From Pedobacter caeni (GTDB lineage Bacteria; Bacteroidota; Bacteroidia; Sphingobacteriales; Sphingobacteriaceae), in NCBI RefSeq assembly GCF_900129215.1, contig NZ_FQUQ01000001.1:124001-188000 (forward strand): a DNA stretch of 64,000 nt, in the 5' to 3' direction. Made by a program: the position numbers and the translations under genes. Positions 33,817 to 43,327 of the stretch are shown here, piece after piece (position 1 is the first letter of the stretch; the number at the start of each line of letters is the position of its first letter). The notes under the pieces were generated by a model, which saw only the letters and a list, made by a program, of their open reading frames with translations, did not search any database and was not told the DNA's origin.

Positions 33817-35550
33817 ATGAAGCATCTGTTTTTTATTGGTCTATCCGTTTTATGTTTAAATGTTAAGGCGCAGGACGCAAGTTTGGCTTTACAAAAAAAG
33901 CCCCTGTTGAACCAGCAAATTATCAACAATCAATGGGCTAAGGTTCCCAATGGATTAAATGTGAGTTTTGCCTCTTCCAATACTCGTTTTGCAAGAGAGT
34001 TACCTCCCAAATTGGATGTAGAAATGAAGTGGGAAGCAAAGGCCTGGAAAGGTGAAAAAATACATACACAACTGTTGGCCTGGGCAAACAAAAGCCAAAA
34101 CGAAATCAGTTTCGAGGTGTACGACCTGAAAGACAAACAAGGCAACTCCATTAAAAAAGAAAACATAACGGTTGGTTTTTTAACCTACGTCATCACCGAT
34201 GAATTCAAAGATGGCTGTGGCCATCGGAAACCACAGGATTTCGATTCTTCGTATGTGGCCGATATGATTGATACAAAAACAAAATCTGCAATGCTGACTA
34301 AAAACAGTACCCAACCCATTTGGGTAAGCATCAAAGTTCCGGCTAACGCAATCGCCGGAGATTACAAAGGCACAATTAAAATAAAAGGGGATAAGGACTG
34401 CACGCTACCTATAACCGTTCAGGTATTGAACAAAACGCTCCCTGGTCCTGATAAATGGAAATATGACTTGGATCTGTGGCAACATCCGGCAGCGATCGCA
34501 CGCACGCACCATACACCTTTATGGAGTACTGAACATTTTTCATTGATGAAAGATTACTACACAATGTTGGCTGATGCAGGCCAGAAAACCATCACCGCAA
34601 GTATCGTAGATGAGCCCTGGGGACATCAAACTTACGACGATTATCCAAGTCTGATTCAATGGACTAAGAAAAAAGATGGAAGCTGGAAATACGATTATAG
34701 CTTATTTGATAAATACATCGCCTTTGTAATGGATTGCGGCATTACCGAACGGATCAACTGTTACAGTATGGTGCCCTGGAAAATTGCTTTCAGCTATTAT
34801 GACGAAAATTCTCAAAAAGAAGCGGTTTTTACCGATGCTATTGGAACAGCATCTTATAATGCCTTCTGGAAAACGATGCTTGTTGATTTTGCAGCGCATC
34901 TGAAACAAAAAGGCTGGTTTGGCAAAACTTATATTGCCATGGATGAGAGACCAATGGACGCCATGAAATCAGTCATAAAACTATTAAAAGAGACCGATAA
35001 GAACTGGAAAATTGCATTGGCAGGGGAGTATCATCCCGAAATAGAACAGGATATTGACACCTATTGCATCGCTTCCAAATGGGAATTTCCATCCGCCACT
35101 CTGGAAAAGCGTAATCAGCTGGGGAAAGTCAGTACCTGGTATACCTGTTGTACTGAGCCTTATCCAAATGGTTTTACTTTCTCCTCTCCGGCAGAAGGAG
35201 CCTGGATAGGATGGTACACGGCAAATAAAAATATGGATGGTTATTTACGTTGGGCTTATAATAGCTGGACAAAAGATCCGGTGACAGATAGTCGTTTTAA
35301 GACATGGCCGGCAGGAGATACCTATATGGTTTATCCGGGGCCGTTTAGTTCTATGAGGTTTGAAAAACTAATTGAAGGTGCCCAGGATTTTGAGAAAATC
35401 AGACACTTAAGGTCACTTTATACAAAAAACAAGCAGACTAAACAGTTGAATGAGCTAAATAAGGCTTTGGAAATTTTCGAGATTAAATCATTATCCGGCA
35501 CTACAGCTGATGAAATGCTGAGAAAAGTAAAACCACTTCTTAATCAATAA
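33817..35550 (+). CDS. GH123-like (DUF4091) secreted glycoside hydrolase
   Basis: The 577-residue protein has a signal peptide (MKHLFFIGLSVLCLNVKA), an N-terminal beta-sandwich (about 20-210) and a TIM-barrel DUF4091/GH123 domain (about 215-540). The adjacent Asp-Glu pair expected for the substrate-assisted mechanism of GH123 beta-N-acetylgalactosaminidases is present in YIAMDERP (D376, E377). DEPWGHQ and WQHPAAIAR are further family-like segments. It is 62 nt upstream of an FG-GAP repeat protein gene. The preceding LacI-type operator suggests sugar control. Whether the substrate is an N-acetyl-hexosaminide is inferred from the family only. Confidence 0.85.
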   Translation: MKHLFFIGLSVLCLNVKAQDASLALQKKPLLNQQIINNQWAKVPNGLNVSFASSNTRFARELPPKLDVEMKWEAKAWKGEKIHTQLLAWANKSQNEISFEVYDLKDKQGNSIKKENITVGFLTYVITDEFKDGCGHRKPQDFDSSYVADMIDTKTKSAMLTKNSTQPIWVSIKVPANAIAGDYKGTIKIKGDKDCTLPITVQVLNKTLPGPDKWKYDLDLWQHPAAIARTHHTPLWSTEHFSLMKDYYTMLADAGQKTITASIVDEPWGHQTYDDYPSLIQWTKKKDGSWKYDYSLFDKYIAFVMDCGITERINCYSMVPWKIAFSYYDENSQKEAVFTDAIGTASYNAFWKTMLVDFAAHLKQKGWFGKTYIAMDERPMDAMKSVIKLLKETDKNWKIALAGEYHPEIEQDIDTYCIASKWEFPSATLEKRNQLGKVSTWYTCCTEPYPNGFTFSSPAEGAWIGWYTANKNMDGYLRWAYNSWTKDPVTDSRFKTWPAGDTYMVYPGPFSSMRFEKLIEGAQDFEKIRHLRSLYTKNKQTKQLNELNKALEIFEIKSLSGTTADEMLRKVKPLLNQ

Positions 35551-35612
35551 TTTATTCGGAACATCGTATCTTGTAGATTCATAAGTGTTTGAAAATCATA
35601 AACCTGATCATT

Positions 35613-36830
35613 ATGCCCTTTTCTTCACCTGGAAAATCTTACATGATTACTGCAGTACTTAGTTTCGTTGTAACCTGTAATGTCTTTTCCCAAAATACGG
35701 AAACTAAGTATTTCAAAGATGTAACCACAACCCATTTGCCCATAGATGCGGGAGCACATACTTTAGATGTGGTATTAGCTGATGTGAATGGCGATGGACA
35801 TTTAGATGCCGTACTGGCTTTAGAAAACTTACCTAACCGCTTGTACCTGAACGATGGTACAGGCAAATTCGGCTGGAAGAAAGGTGTCTTTGCCGAAGAA
35901 GCTCATGATACAGAACATGTACGTATCGCTGATTTTGATAAAGATGGAAACCTGGATGTTATTTTCGTTGCAGAAGATGACCAAAAGCATGAGTTCTATT
36001 TAGGAGATGGAAACGGAACCTTTAGAAATGTAAGTGAACGGTTGCCTTCAAAAAGTGAAGCGAATGGCCTTGATATCGGAGATGTAAACGGTGATGGTTT
36101 ACCGGATGTTATTGTTGGAAATACCGGACCCACACCGCAGAATTTTTTGTGGCTCAATAACCCCGAAAAACCAGGATACTTTATCGATTACACTAAAGAA
36201 GGACTGCCCGAACGCCGTTGGGAAACACAATCAGTTAAGTTGGCTGATTTAAATGGTGATGGAATACCAGATTTAATTACAGGAAATGAGGTTCCCCCAA
36301 ATCGTTTATTATTCAATGATGGAAAAGGGCATTTTACCGAACATCCGGAAAAGCTGGAACTAACCGTCCCTTTACATACCAGGGAAGTTTTAACCTTCGA
36401 TGCAAATGGAGACAAGCACCCGGATATCCTCTTTCTTAACTTAACCAGCAATGGTGGTAAATTTGAGAAAGATCCTACTGCCCGTTTGCTGATCAATGAT
36501 GGTAAAGGGAATTTCAAGGATGAAACTGCGAAAAGAATCCCTAAACAGGAATATTCTACCTATGCAGGAGCTGTTTTTGACTTCAACCACGACGGACATT
36601 CAGACCTTATCTTAAGTGCGCTCAAAATCCCTCCCTTTGAATCTATGCAGGTTCAGGCCTTACAGAACGATGGTAAAGGGAATTTTAAGTTGGTGACCAG
36701 CGAAGTGATTCCGGGATCTACTGTAGGCAGGAGTTGGGGAATTGCCGTAGGAGATGTGAATGGAGATGGCAAACCGGATCTCTTTATTGGACAGTGGGGA
36801 ACGCAGGCAAGGTTGCTTTTGGGGAAATAA
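35613..36830 (+). CDS. Secreted FG-GAP/VCBS beta-propeller protein
   Basis: The 405-residue protein has a signal peptide (ITAVLSFVVTCNVFS) and seven FG-GAP/VCBS repeats with calcium-binding-type loops: DVNGDGHLD, DFDKDGNLD, DVNGDGLPD, DLNGDGIPD, DANGDKHPD, DFNHDGHSD and DVNGDGKPD. This predicts a seven-bladed propeller. I chose the ATG at 35613 because the longer frame begins with TTG. It probably shares an operon with the GH123-like gene. Propellers of this kind bind glycans or proteins, and no catalytic residues are evident. Confidence 0.88.
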   Translation: MPFSSPGKSYMITAVLSFVVTCNVFSQNTETKYFKDVTTTHLPIDAGAHTLDVVLADVNGDGHLDAVLALENLPNRLYLNDGTGKFGWKKGVFAEEAHDTEHVRIADFDKDGNLDVIFVAEDDQKHEFYLGDGNGTFRNVSERLPSKSEANGLDIGDVNGDGLPDVIVGNTGPTPQNFLWLNNPEKPGYFIDYTKEGLPERRWETQSVKLADLNGDGIPDLITGNEVPPNRLLFNDGKGHFTEHPEKLELTVPLHTREVLTFDANGDKHPDILFLNLTSNGGKFEKDPTARLLINDGKGNFKDETAKRIPKQEYSTYAGAVFDFNHDGHSDLILSALKIPPFESMQVQALQNDGKGNFKLVTSEVIPGSTVGRSWGIAVGDVNGDGKPDLFIGQWGTQARLLLGK

Positions 36831-36841
36831 TATCGGCAAGA

Positions 36842-37675
36842 CTAGCTTTTCCAGGACTTTCTTCTTGGTTTGTATATAAATTTTTCATGCCCAATAGCGG
36901 TAAGGAGGATACAATGTTCTTCATGATCACTGCCACCTTCAATGTTTTTTACTTCACTAAAGTTTCTTGGGAAAATACAGAGCTCTTTTTTTACCTGGTT
37001 CTGAAATTCAGTCATAAACGAAGTAAAAACATCTGATTTTGTGTTGCGGTCCAGCCATTTGTTCTTGCCTACAGGCCTTATTACGTAATAATTACTGAAC
37101 TCCTGAAGCTGACTGAAATTGTTCTTTGATTGGTCAAAATCGTAACTGATCGAAGTCCCATCTGTGGAGAAGTTGATTTCAATATGCTGATATAAACCAG
37201 CTATTATTTTTTTAAGTATTTCCAGTTCAGGATCTGTCAGGTTAATTTTTGTACTGAAGGCTCCAAAGGTAAAATTATAAGGCCCGGCAACTACAAGTTC
37301 TTCACCTTCGGTATGAACTGTTGATATTTCGCCGTTTGGCTCTATTAATATCCAGGTCCATGGGTCAATTTCGTCGTCAGTTGAAAGGATAGAGATGCCT
37401 GCCTTTTTTGATAAATCTTTTAATAGTTCTACCTGCTGGTTTAAGGTTGGTGATCCTGATTGCCTGGCAAATACAGAATAGTGATATTTGAAGCCACTAT
37501 TCGAATTTTCAACAGAAATATATGCGGTATGATCATGTACTTCGTGATCCATTAAAAAGTCATAAAAGTTGGCGGACCAATGAAAGCCTGCATATTCAAA
37601 TTTGTCAGCAAGGAATTTCTCCAGGGATTTTTTTTCTAATGGCTGTTCTGTATTAAAATAAACAATTTCTTTCAT
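36842..37675 (-). CDS. Hypothetical cytoplasmic protein
   Basis: The 277-residue protein has no signal peptide or membrane segment. It is rich in aromatic and acidic residues, with segments such as FEYAGFHWSANFYDFLMDHE and SILSTDDEIDPWTWILIEPN. I recognise no family. It is convergent to the propeller gene, 11 nt from its stop, and stands alone. Confidence 0.7.
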   Translation of the reverse strand: MKEIVYFNTEQPLEKKSLEKFLADKFEYAGFHWSANFYDFLMDHEVHDHTAYISVENSNSGFKYHYSVFARQSGSPTLNQQVELLKDLSKKAGISILSTDDEIDPWTWILIEPNGEISTVHTEGEELVVAGPYNFTFGAFSTKINLTDPELEILKKIIAGLYQHIEINFSTDGTSISYDFDQSKNNFSQLQEFSNYYVIRPVGKNKWLDRNTKSDVFTSFMTEFQNQVKKELCIFPRNFSEVKNIEGGSDHEEHCILLTAIGHEKFIYKPRRKSWKS

Positions 37676-37702
37676 AGGCCTGTCCGTCCGTCACGTTTTT
37701 AT

Positions 37703-37728
37703 AACCGCTGGAATTTTTCCCAGCGGTT
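37703..37728. terminator. Putative terminator hairpin
   Basis: A 9-bp stem (AACCGCTGG, 37703-37711, with 37720-37728) closes an 8-nt loop. It lies between the end of the terpene operon (minus strand) and the next minus-strand gene. The T-run is better on the plus strand, so efficiency for the operon is uncertain. Confidence 0.5.
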
Positions 37729-37810
37729 TTTAGGTTGTCAGTCTAACTTCAGCATGGGGGATTTGAATCTCCTTTTCCTGAGACTGAGTGTATTGGGGCT
37801 TCCTGATAAA

Positions 37811-38848
37811 TTAATCTTTCTTTTCCGTTATTTCGGCATTTATCTCTGCATTTTCTCTTTCCGGCCAGGCAAAGCCCTCTCCTCCGACTAAATAACGCAT
37901 GGTGTCCTGAAGGTAAAAAGTGTTAACGCCTTGGATCATCAATCCAAAATTATGAATGTATTTATCTACATGCTCCTGATAAATACCAAACTCACGATAT
38001 TCCTTGTGTAAAGCAAGAATTTCAGCAAGCTCTTCATTGTGGATGTTAAAGGCTTCAGTACATGCCTCAAGAAGCGAAATATTATGTTCCAGTTGCAATA
38101 CAGGGATAAGGTTAAATACCTCTGTTTTATGTGCTATTTCTTTCGGCAGAGAGTGAAAATCATTTTGCCAGGCAATAACCCTGACCATTAGGTTCTTAAT
38201 GTGTTGCATGATCGGATGCGCTGCAAGTTCTTTTGGTAAAACAAGGCCCGGTTCAATTTCTCCCCAACATAAATAGGGATACATCAGCACCGAATGCTGC
38301 CGGATGGCTTTAAAAAGTCCAAGTGAAGGAGGGCGGGTAGCTGCTTTATAAGGGGTTTCGACTCCTATCCCATATTTGAAGGTTCGATAAAAGTCTTCTA
38401 TAAACCGTTCCATCCACTCTTCAGGCATAAAAGCGCGGTATTCATCTCTTATCAGTGATGCATGGAGATACATGCCATTTTCGTCTGGTCTTGGCTGATC
38501 TCCTTTTAGTATTGCTGTAAGGCGCTCACATTGACGTTCAATTTCTTCAATAGGGGCATACTCCAATTGATCGTCTACCACAACATAGAAGAGCATGAAC
38601 TTATTGCAGGGCATTACATGCTCATAACTTAAGTTTGGGACCATCCTGGCAGTGCAGTACTGTAGTCTCATCCTTTTATACTTCTCCCTTTGCTTTTCCG
38701 TCAAAAAGGTATAGTCATTGTCGATCCAGGAATCCATATCTTTCCCCATTTGTTCGACATGTGGGTTGATCAGATTTGGCCATGGATAATAATCAACAGG
38801 CAAATAATTTGCCGAGTTGTACTGTTCTTTAAATTGTTCTGTTGTCAT
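37811..38848 (-). CDS. Class I terpene synthase 1
   Basis: The 345-residue protein is an all-helical bacterial terpene cyclase. It has the Mg-binding aspartate-rich motif DDQLE (92-96 in VVVDDQLEY), the NSE/DTE motif NDFHSLPKE (N229, S233, E237) and the C-terminal RY pair (TMRYL). Together these bind the diphosphate of a prenyl substrate and start cyclisation. The length is usual for sesqui- or diterpene synthases of bacteria; product and chain length cannot be read from sequence. It is the last gene of a P450-synthase-synthase operon, 104 nt after synthase 2. Confidence 0.93.
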   Translation of the reverse strand: MTTEQFKEQYNSANYLPVDYYPWPNLINPHVEQMGKDMDSWIDNDYTFLTEKQREKYKRMRLQYCTARMVPNLSYEHVMPCNKFMLFYVVVDDQLEYAPIEEIERQCERLTAILKGDQPRPDENGMYLHASLIRDEYRAFMPEEWMERFIEDFYRTFKYGIGVETPYKAATRPPSLGLFKAIRQHSVLMYPYLCWGEIEPGLVLPKELAAHPIMQHIKNLMVRVIAWQNDFHSLPKEIAHKTEVFNLIPVLQLEHNISLLEACTEAFNIHNEELAEILALHKEYREFGIYQEHVDKYIHNFGLMIQGVNTFYLQDTMRYLVGGEGFAWPERENAEINAEITEKKD

Positions 38849-38952
38849 AGTTTTAATGTTTTAAAATGATACTTGGGTTTCTTAAATCATATTCCATTAA
38901 GCTCCTTCTATAACATAGCTTGTTCACCTGTTTAGGATCGTAATCATAAATG

Positions 38953-39879
38953 TTAATCAGAAGAGTAACGACCAGAATCCAGACATTGCCAGCAAAAGTT
39001 ACCCAATACCATTTTCCTGATCCCATGTAAATATTTTTTTATGTTTTCATCTTCAGGAAAGGATTTCTTTGTGGCGATAGTTAGCAGATTATCAAATTCA
39101 TTCAGGAATGAATTACGAAGATCAACGACTTCCTGAACAGCCTTTTCTTGGGATATTGCGGAACTGAGTTGTAGTACAGTCACATAGTTTAACACATCAC
39201 CAGCTTCTTTTTTAACTGAAATTAGATCGTTGTCCAGAAAGATAACATTCGTTGCCAATTGTTTAAGTTTGCTTACTTCAGGGTGTCGAAGGGCTTCTTC
39301 AGTCAGTTCAATATTTTCTACCAATTCTATGAGTTCATAACAAACATCTGTACCAATAGACTTGCTTCTTATTGTAAAATATTCGTCCCGGGAGGGAGGG
39401 TTTTTAGCAATTCTATAGGGAGCTTCCATTCTTACCCCTTCTAAATATAGGTTCATACTCGCTATAAATCTTTTTAGCCATTTTTCCGACTGTTGGCTCT
39501 CAAGCAGGTCATTTCTCACTTCAGATAACATGCCGGCTAAAACATCATCTTCCGGAAAGGGAGCTCCACTTAAAGCTGCGATTAAATTTGAGTGTACTGG
39601 CCGAAGCTGTTCAGAAGTGTACAGTTCGTAATGATCATCATTAATAAAAAAGAACAACATGATTTTACAAGTAGTTACAAGATGGGGGTAGCTGGCTGTA
39701 GGGTAAAAACGCGCAATCAGAGAACCAAAGCATCCTTTTTTAAGCTTTATGCGGTACTCTTCTTTAAGTGTCGGATTGATATCTATCCAATTATTTATGG
39801 TATCATCTAACTTGTGCCAGTGAGGGCTTATTAAATCAGGAAACTGATTAAATAATTTTCTGAATGCTGTTTTTTCCAT
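38953..39879 (-). CDS. Class I terpene synthase 2
   Basis: The 308-residue protein has the same fold markers as its neighbour: DDHYE (81-85 in FFINDDHYEL), NDLISVKKE (N217, S221, E225) and a C-terminal RY (SGRYS). It is clearly a class I terpene cyclase but only distantly similar to the adjacent one, so the two probably make different skeletons or act on different prenyl diphosphates. It follows the cytochrome P450 gene by 52 nt in the same operon. Confidence 0.93.
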   Translation of the reverse strand: MEKTAFRKLFNQFPDLISPHWHKLDDTINNWIDINPTLKEEYRIKLKKGCFGSLIARFYPTASYPHLVTTCKIMLFFFINDDHYELYTSEQLRPVHSNLIAALSGAPFPEDDVLAGMLSEVRNDLLESQQSEKWLKRFIASMNLYLEGVRMEAPYRIAKNPPSRDEYFTIRSKSIGTDVCYELIELVENIELTEEALRHPEVSKLKQLATNVIFLDNDLISVKKEAGDVLNYVTVLQLSSAISQEKAVQEVVDLRNSFLNEFDNLLTIATKKSFPEDENIKKYLHGIRKMVLGNFCWQCLDSGRYSSD

Positions 39880-39931
39880 GATGGTAAAGGCTCATTTGCG
39901 AGAATTGATTTGTGGTAACTGTTGTGCTGAT

Positions 39932-41101
39932 TTAGGTGTTAAACAGGATAGGAAGCTCCTGATAGCTATTAACGATGGTACTGGGGACTCTTTTCAAAAC
40001 GGTTTCAGGCTGAAGACGAATATCCCGCATGCGCTGGAATATTACCTCATAAAGAGTCCGCATTTCCAGTTTTGCCAGCATTGCACCAATACAATAGTGG
40101 ATGCCGTATCCAAAACTTAACACTTTGGAGTTGTCCCTGTTGATATCAAAGATATCCGGATTGGGAAATACAGCCGGATCAAGGTTTGCCGAGCCTATCC
40201 ATAAATTGATCAGGTCATTTTTTTTAATATAGTTGCCTTTTAGTTCAATATCTTGTTTCGCAATCCGGGTCATACACATCACCGGGGATCTGAAACGCAG
40301 TACTTCATTAAGTGCTTTGGGGATATCCTCTGGATTGGAAATCAGGTGTTTTTGCATTTCCGGATATTGAATGAAAGTATCCATTGCAAGTATTGCCCAT
40401 CCTTCAGTCGTTTCTGTTCCGGCAGTAATTAAGGTGATGCAGAAAGCAAGGATTTCAAGGCGGCTTAATTTGGTTCCATCAACTTCTGCCAGTACAAGAT
40501 CCGTTATAAGGTCTGTCTGAGGATGTTGCGCCCGTTCCTCTATCAATTCCATAAAAAACGTACCCATCCCGTTCATGCTGTCCTGATAGATTTCCATGCC
40601 TATAACAGTAGGGTCACCAGTAATTGCTTTAGTCCATTTACCTAATTGCTGGATATTTTGGTCGGGAACACCAAGCAAACGTGCAAGAGTAAGGATTGGA
40701 AGAGGGATGGCAACACTGCTTGCGAAGTCCATTTCCCCTGATTTTAGAAATGGGCTAATCAGTTGCCGGCATTTCTCCCGGATCCATGGTTCCAGTCGGG
40801 AAATTACCGAAGGAGAAAAAGCCTTGCTTGCCAGGGCATGTAGATTTCTATGACGGGGTGGATCTGTGGTAATTAAACTTGCCCCAAGTATATCTCCTCC
40901 TGAACTGGGAATATATTCATTAGAGAAGGACTGGTGATCACTGAATGCAAACTTAACATCATCATGATTAAAGAACTGCCAGCCACTTTTAGCTCCAAAA
41001 AAGAAGGTGAAATCAGGATCAAAATAGATTGGATTTTCTTGTCGCATGTGTTGGTACCACAGTGTTGGATTGTCACTTAAAGGGGAATGAACTTTTTTCA
41101 T
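39932..41101 (-). CDS. Cytochrome P450
   Basis: The 389-residue soluble bacterial P450 has the I-helix oxygen-activation motif AGTETT (227-232), the ExxR pair (E266, R269 in NEVLRFRSP) and the heme-binding loop FGYGIHYCIG with proximal Cys337. It is the first gene of the operon that continues with two terpene synthases, so it most likely hydroxylates or otherwise oxidises their product. It needs ferredoxin partners that are not encoded nearby. The ATG at 41101 gives a normal length. Confidence 0.95.
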   Translation of the reverse strand: MKKVHSPLSDNPTLWYQHMRQENPIYFDPDFTFFFGAKSGWQFFNHDDVKFAFSDHQSFSNEYIPSSGGDILGASLITTDPPRHRNLHALASKAFSPSVISRLEPWIREKCRQLISPFLKSGEMDFASSVAIPLPILTLARLLGVPDQNIQQLGKWTKAITGDPTVIGMEIYQDSMNGMGTFFMELIEERAQHPQTDLITDLVLAEVDGTKLSRLEILAFCITLITAGTETTEGWAILAMDTFIQYPEMQKHLISNPEDIPKALNEVLRFRSPVMCMTRIAKQDIELKGNYIKKNDLINLWIGSANLDPAVFPNPDIFDINRDNSKVLSFGYGIHYCIGAMLAKLEMRTLYEVIFQRMRDIRLQPETVLKRVPSTIVNSYQELPILFNT

Positions 41102-41644
41102 AGCGGTTATTTTAAATGAGTTAGGGCTAGGTTATATTTCGGAAGGTTTCTGACTCTGCTAAACTTTTATGCTAATTTATTTAACTAGAAAGACTTTTAG
41201 TTGTTCATTATGTAATGAATAAGATGAATGGGAGTGGTGATATCACACAATATCAAACTTAGCTATTTGATTTTAGCTGTTGAGAATGTTTGTTTCTTTA
41301 TGAATCAATCGTGATTTTGTGACTAATGTTCATAAAGAATAATATGAACAAATTTGATGGATATATAATTGTTCGTACTTGGATTTAATTTGTTGTCTGT
41401 AACCTCATTTCAGTCTTTTATTTACTGATGTGTTGAATATCAGTGGTGAATGAACAAGTTGAATAGATTAAATGGAGTTAATTTCCCGATTCGTATAGTC
41501 CGAATTGACGCCTTTTGTAAATTCTAAGGCATGCATTTTAAATTATATTTAAGATAAAATTAATCGTAAAGTAAATTATATTCTTTTTTATATAATTTAT
41601 GTTATGTTGGTTTGATAAATTTGATTCGACAAAACTTAAATGAT
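41102..41644. promoter_or_regulatory. AT-rich divergent control region with TGTTCAT-type palindromes
   Basis: This region separates the P450 operon from a divergent XRE regulator. It has a palindrome TTCATTA-TG-TAATGAA (41204-41219) and a second, TGTTCATA-N8-TATGAACA (41327-41350). TTGTTCATT at 41201 recurs as its reverse complement AATGAACAA at 41449-41457. A minus-strand TAAGTTTG (-7-like) lies at 41254-41261. These sites are the likely operators for the neighbouring XRE protein. Confidence 0.5.
41616..41623 (+). promoter_or_regulatory. Possible -7 promoter element of the XRE gene
   Basis: TAAATTTG fits TAnnTTTG and lies 21 nt before the ATG at 41645. No well-spaced TTG is present, so this is tentative. 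Confidence 0.3.
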
Positions 41645-42124
41645 ATGAAAACTAAAACAGACGGACTGGGGCAAGCTCATCAGGGGAGAAATGTAAAAAG
41701 GTTCAGAGAGATGTTGGGAATAAGACAAGAAGCCCTGGCTGAGCAGCTGGGGCCGGACTGGAGTCAAAAAAGGATTTCTTTAATAGAAGCGAGAGAAGTA
41801 GTAGATCCGAATCTGCTGAATTCGATTGCAGAACTGTTAAAAATCCCTGTACAAGTGTTGGAGAATTTTGATGAACAGGCTGCAATAAATTATTTTAATA
41901 CATTTAATCAGGGTAGCCAACAAAACGTTCACAACGGAGATGGGGATAATAATATTAATACTCCGAATTTCGACCCTGTCATTGCCTTAGTCGAAGCGAT
42001 GAAAGAACTTAAAACGATCTATGGTGGATACAGGGAACTTCAATCAAAAAATGAAACACTTTACGAAAGTTTGCTCCATATTGAACGCGAAAGGATTGCT
42101 GATTTACAATCAAGACTAGCTTGA
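41645..42124 (+). CDS. XRE-family helix-turn-helix regulator
   Basis: The 159-residue protein has an N-terminal XRE/Cro-type helix-turn-helix (about 18-75: FREMLGIRQEALAEQLG, WSQKRISLIEAREV). A low-complexity Gln/Asn/Asp linker (QGSQQNVHNGDGDNNINTPN) and a C-terminal coiled-coil-like helix (ELQSKNETLYESLLHIERER) follow, the latter suited to oligomerisation. I chose the ATG at 41645, since the longer frame begins with TTG. It is divergent from the P450-terpene operon and probably controls it through the palindromes between them. Confidence 0.85.
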   Translation: MKTKTDGLGQAHQGRNVKRFREMLGIRQEALAEQLGPDWSQKRISLIEAREVVDPNLLNSIAELLKIPVQVLENFDEQAAINYFNTFNQGSQQNVHNGDGDNNINTPNFDPVIALVEAMKELKTIYGGYRELQSKNETLYESLLHIERERIADLQSRLA

Positions 42125-42295
42125 TTTTGCAAAAATATCCCAAAATTGGACTATCCTAATCAAATTAAATGGATGGTCCAATTTTAAAGGGTTACCGCTT
42201 ACAATAAATCCATAGGAATTCCCTCCAGAGTAGATGATGTAGATCTTCTGGTATATAACTTTCGGTAAAAGAGCTAAAATTCCTTTGCTAAACGA

Positions 42296-43327
42296 TTAGT
42301 TTAACAGCTCCCATTCCGATTTTAAAATTGCAAATTGATATTCATTGATCCATTCGCCATTTACAAACCGATTCTCAATAAAATAACCTTCCTTTCTAAA
42401 ACCCAGATCTTTTAAGAAGCTGATCATTTCCTTGTTTCCTGTGTTTATACTCACCACAAGCCGGTTAATCTTTGCTTTTTTAAATAAAAGAGACAGCGTT
42501 TCTTTTATATCCACTTGTTCATTAGCAGGGGAGTTGATTCTAAGTTCTGCAATGCGGGCGTCATGCTGACTTAGTTTTAATTCCCAGTCTCCGGTTATTT
42601 TTTGGTTTAATTCATCCTGTAGTTGATGAACAAATTCAGAACTATCTTTAGCTTCCAGCGTGCTATCGCCTGCAGTTTCTACTTTGCGATCTAAGTTCAA
42701 AGAGCCTACGTGTACGCTATTGGAGACTTCTCTGCCATCCTGTCTGGCAAAAGAGATATAGGCTTCCATGCGTTTGTCTACATGCGCCGGATCGATAGGA
42801 AGCACATCTGTGCCTTCGCCTCTTTTTGCTCCGATCAGTTGGTAAGTACTCTCTTTTAAATCGGGGAAATAAATCACCAGCATCGCTCGATCGTTATAAT
42901 ACTGGCTTCCCGGAAAGACCTGGTCTTCCCAGTTAAAGGTGATTTTCTCCTCATTCTGGCTGATCGAGGGATTCACCGCCACAGGAAGGGTTCCCATGCT
43001 CAGTAATACTTTTTCATAGTCAAGACTGATGTTTGGATATACTCCCTGAAGCGCATTCTTTTTATTGTAAGAAACGGCTTCATTGTATTCGTTTCTGTCC
43101 GTTCCGACAACCGCAAGGCGGAATCCTGCACGGATCGCATGAATTGAAGGCCTAAGAATCTCATTGACCACTGTCATCTTCTGGCAATTGGCTTTCCTTG
43201 CCGGAGTAAGTGGCTTTTCGCTTTTGCCTATCATTCTGATGACATGTTTACCTTTCAAGGTATAACCTACCAGGTTGCCGACTCTACCATGGAATCCGCC
43301 AAATAACCCATTTATTAATGTTCCCAT
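42296..43327 (-). CDS. DUF6266 protein with GNAT-like C-terminus
   Basis: The 343-residue protein starts with the DUF6266 signature (MGTLINGLFGGFHGRVGNLV, then YTLKGKHVIRM), typical of Bacteroidota proteins of unknown function. Its last 70 residues (about 275-343) instead look like the end of a GNAT N-acetyltransferase: VSINTGNKEMISFLKDLGF, then EGYFIENRFVNGEW and QFAILKSEW. The acetyl-CoA-binding loop (Q/RxxGxG/A) is not evident, so only part of the GNAT fold is present. I chose the ATG at 43327, because the longer frame starts with TTG and the DUF begins exactly here. Confidence 0.78.
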   Translation of the reverse strand: MGTLINGLFGGFHGRVGNLVGYTLKGKHVIRMIGKSEKPLTPARKANCQKMTVVNEILRPSIHAIRAGFRLAVVGTDRNEYNEAVSYNKKNALQGVYPNISLDYEKVLLSMGTLPVAVNPSISQNEEKITFNWEDQVFPGSQYYNDRAMLVIYFPDLKESTYQLIGAKRGEGTDVLPIDPAHVDKRMEAYISFARQDGREVSNSVHVGSLNLDRKVETAGDSTLEAKDSSEFVHQLQDELNQKITGDWELKLSQHDARIAELRINSPANEQVDIKETLSLLFKKAKINRLVVSINTGNKEMISFLKDLGFRKEGYFIENRFVNGEWINEYQFAILKSEWELLN

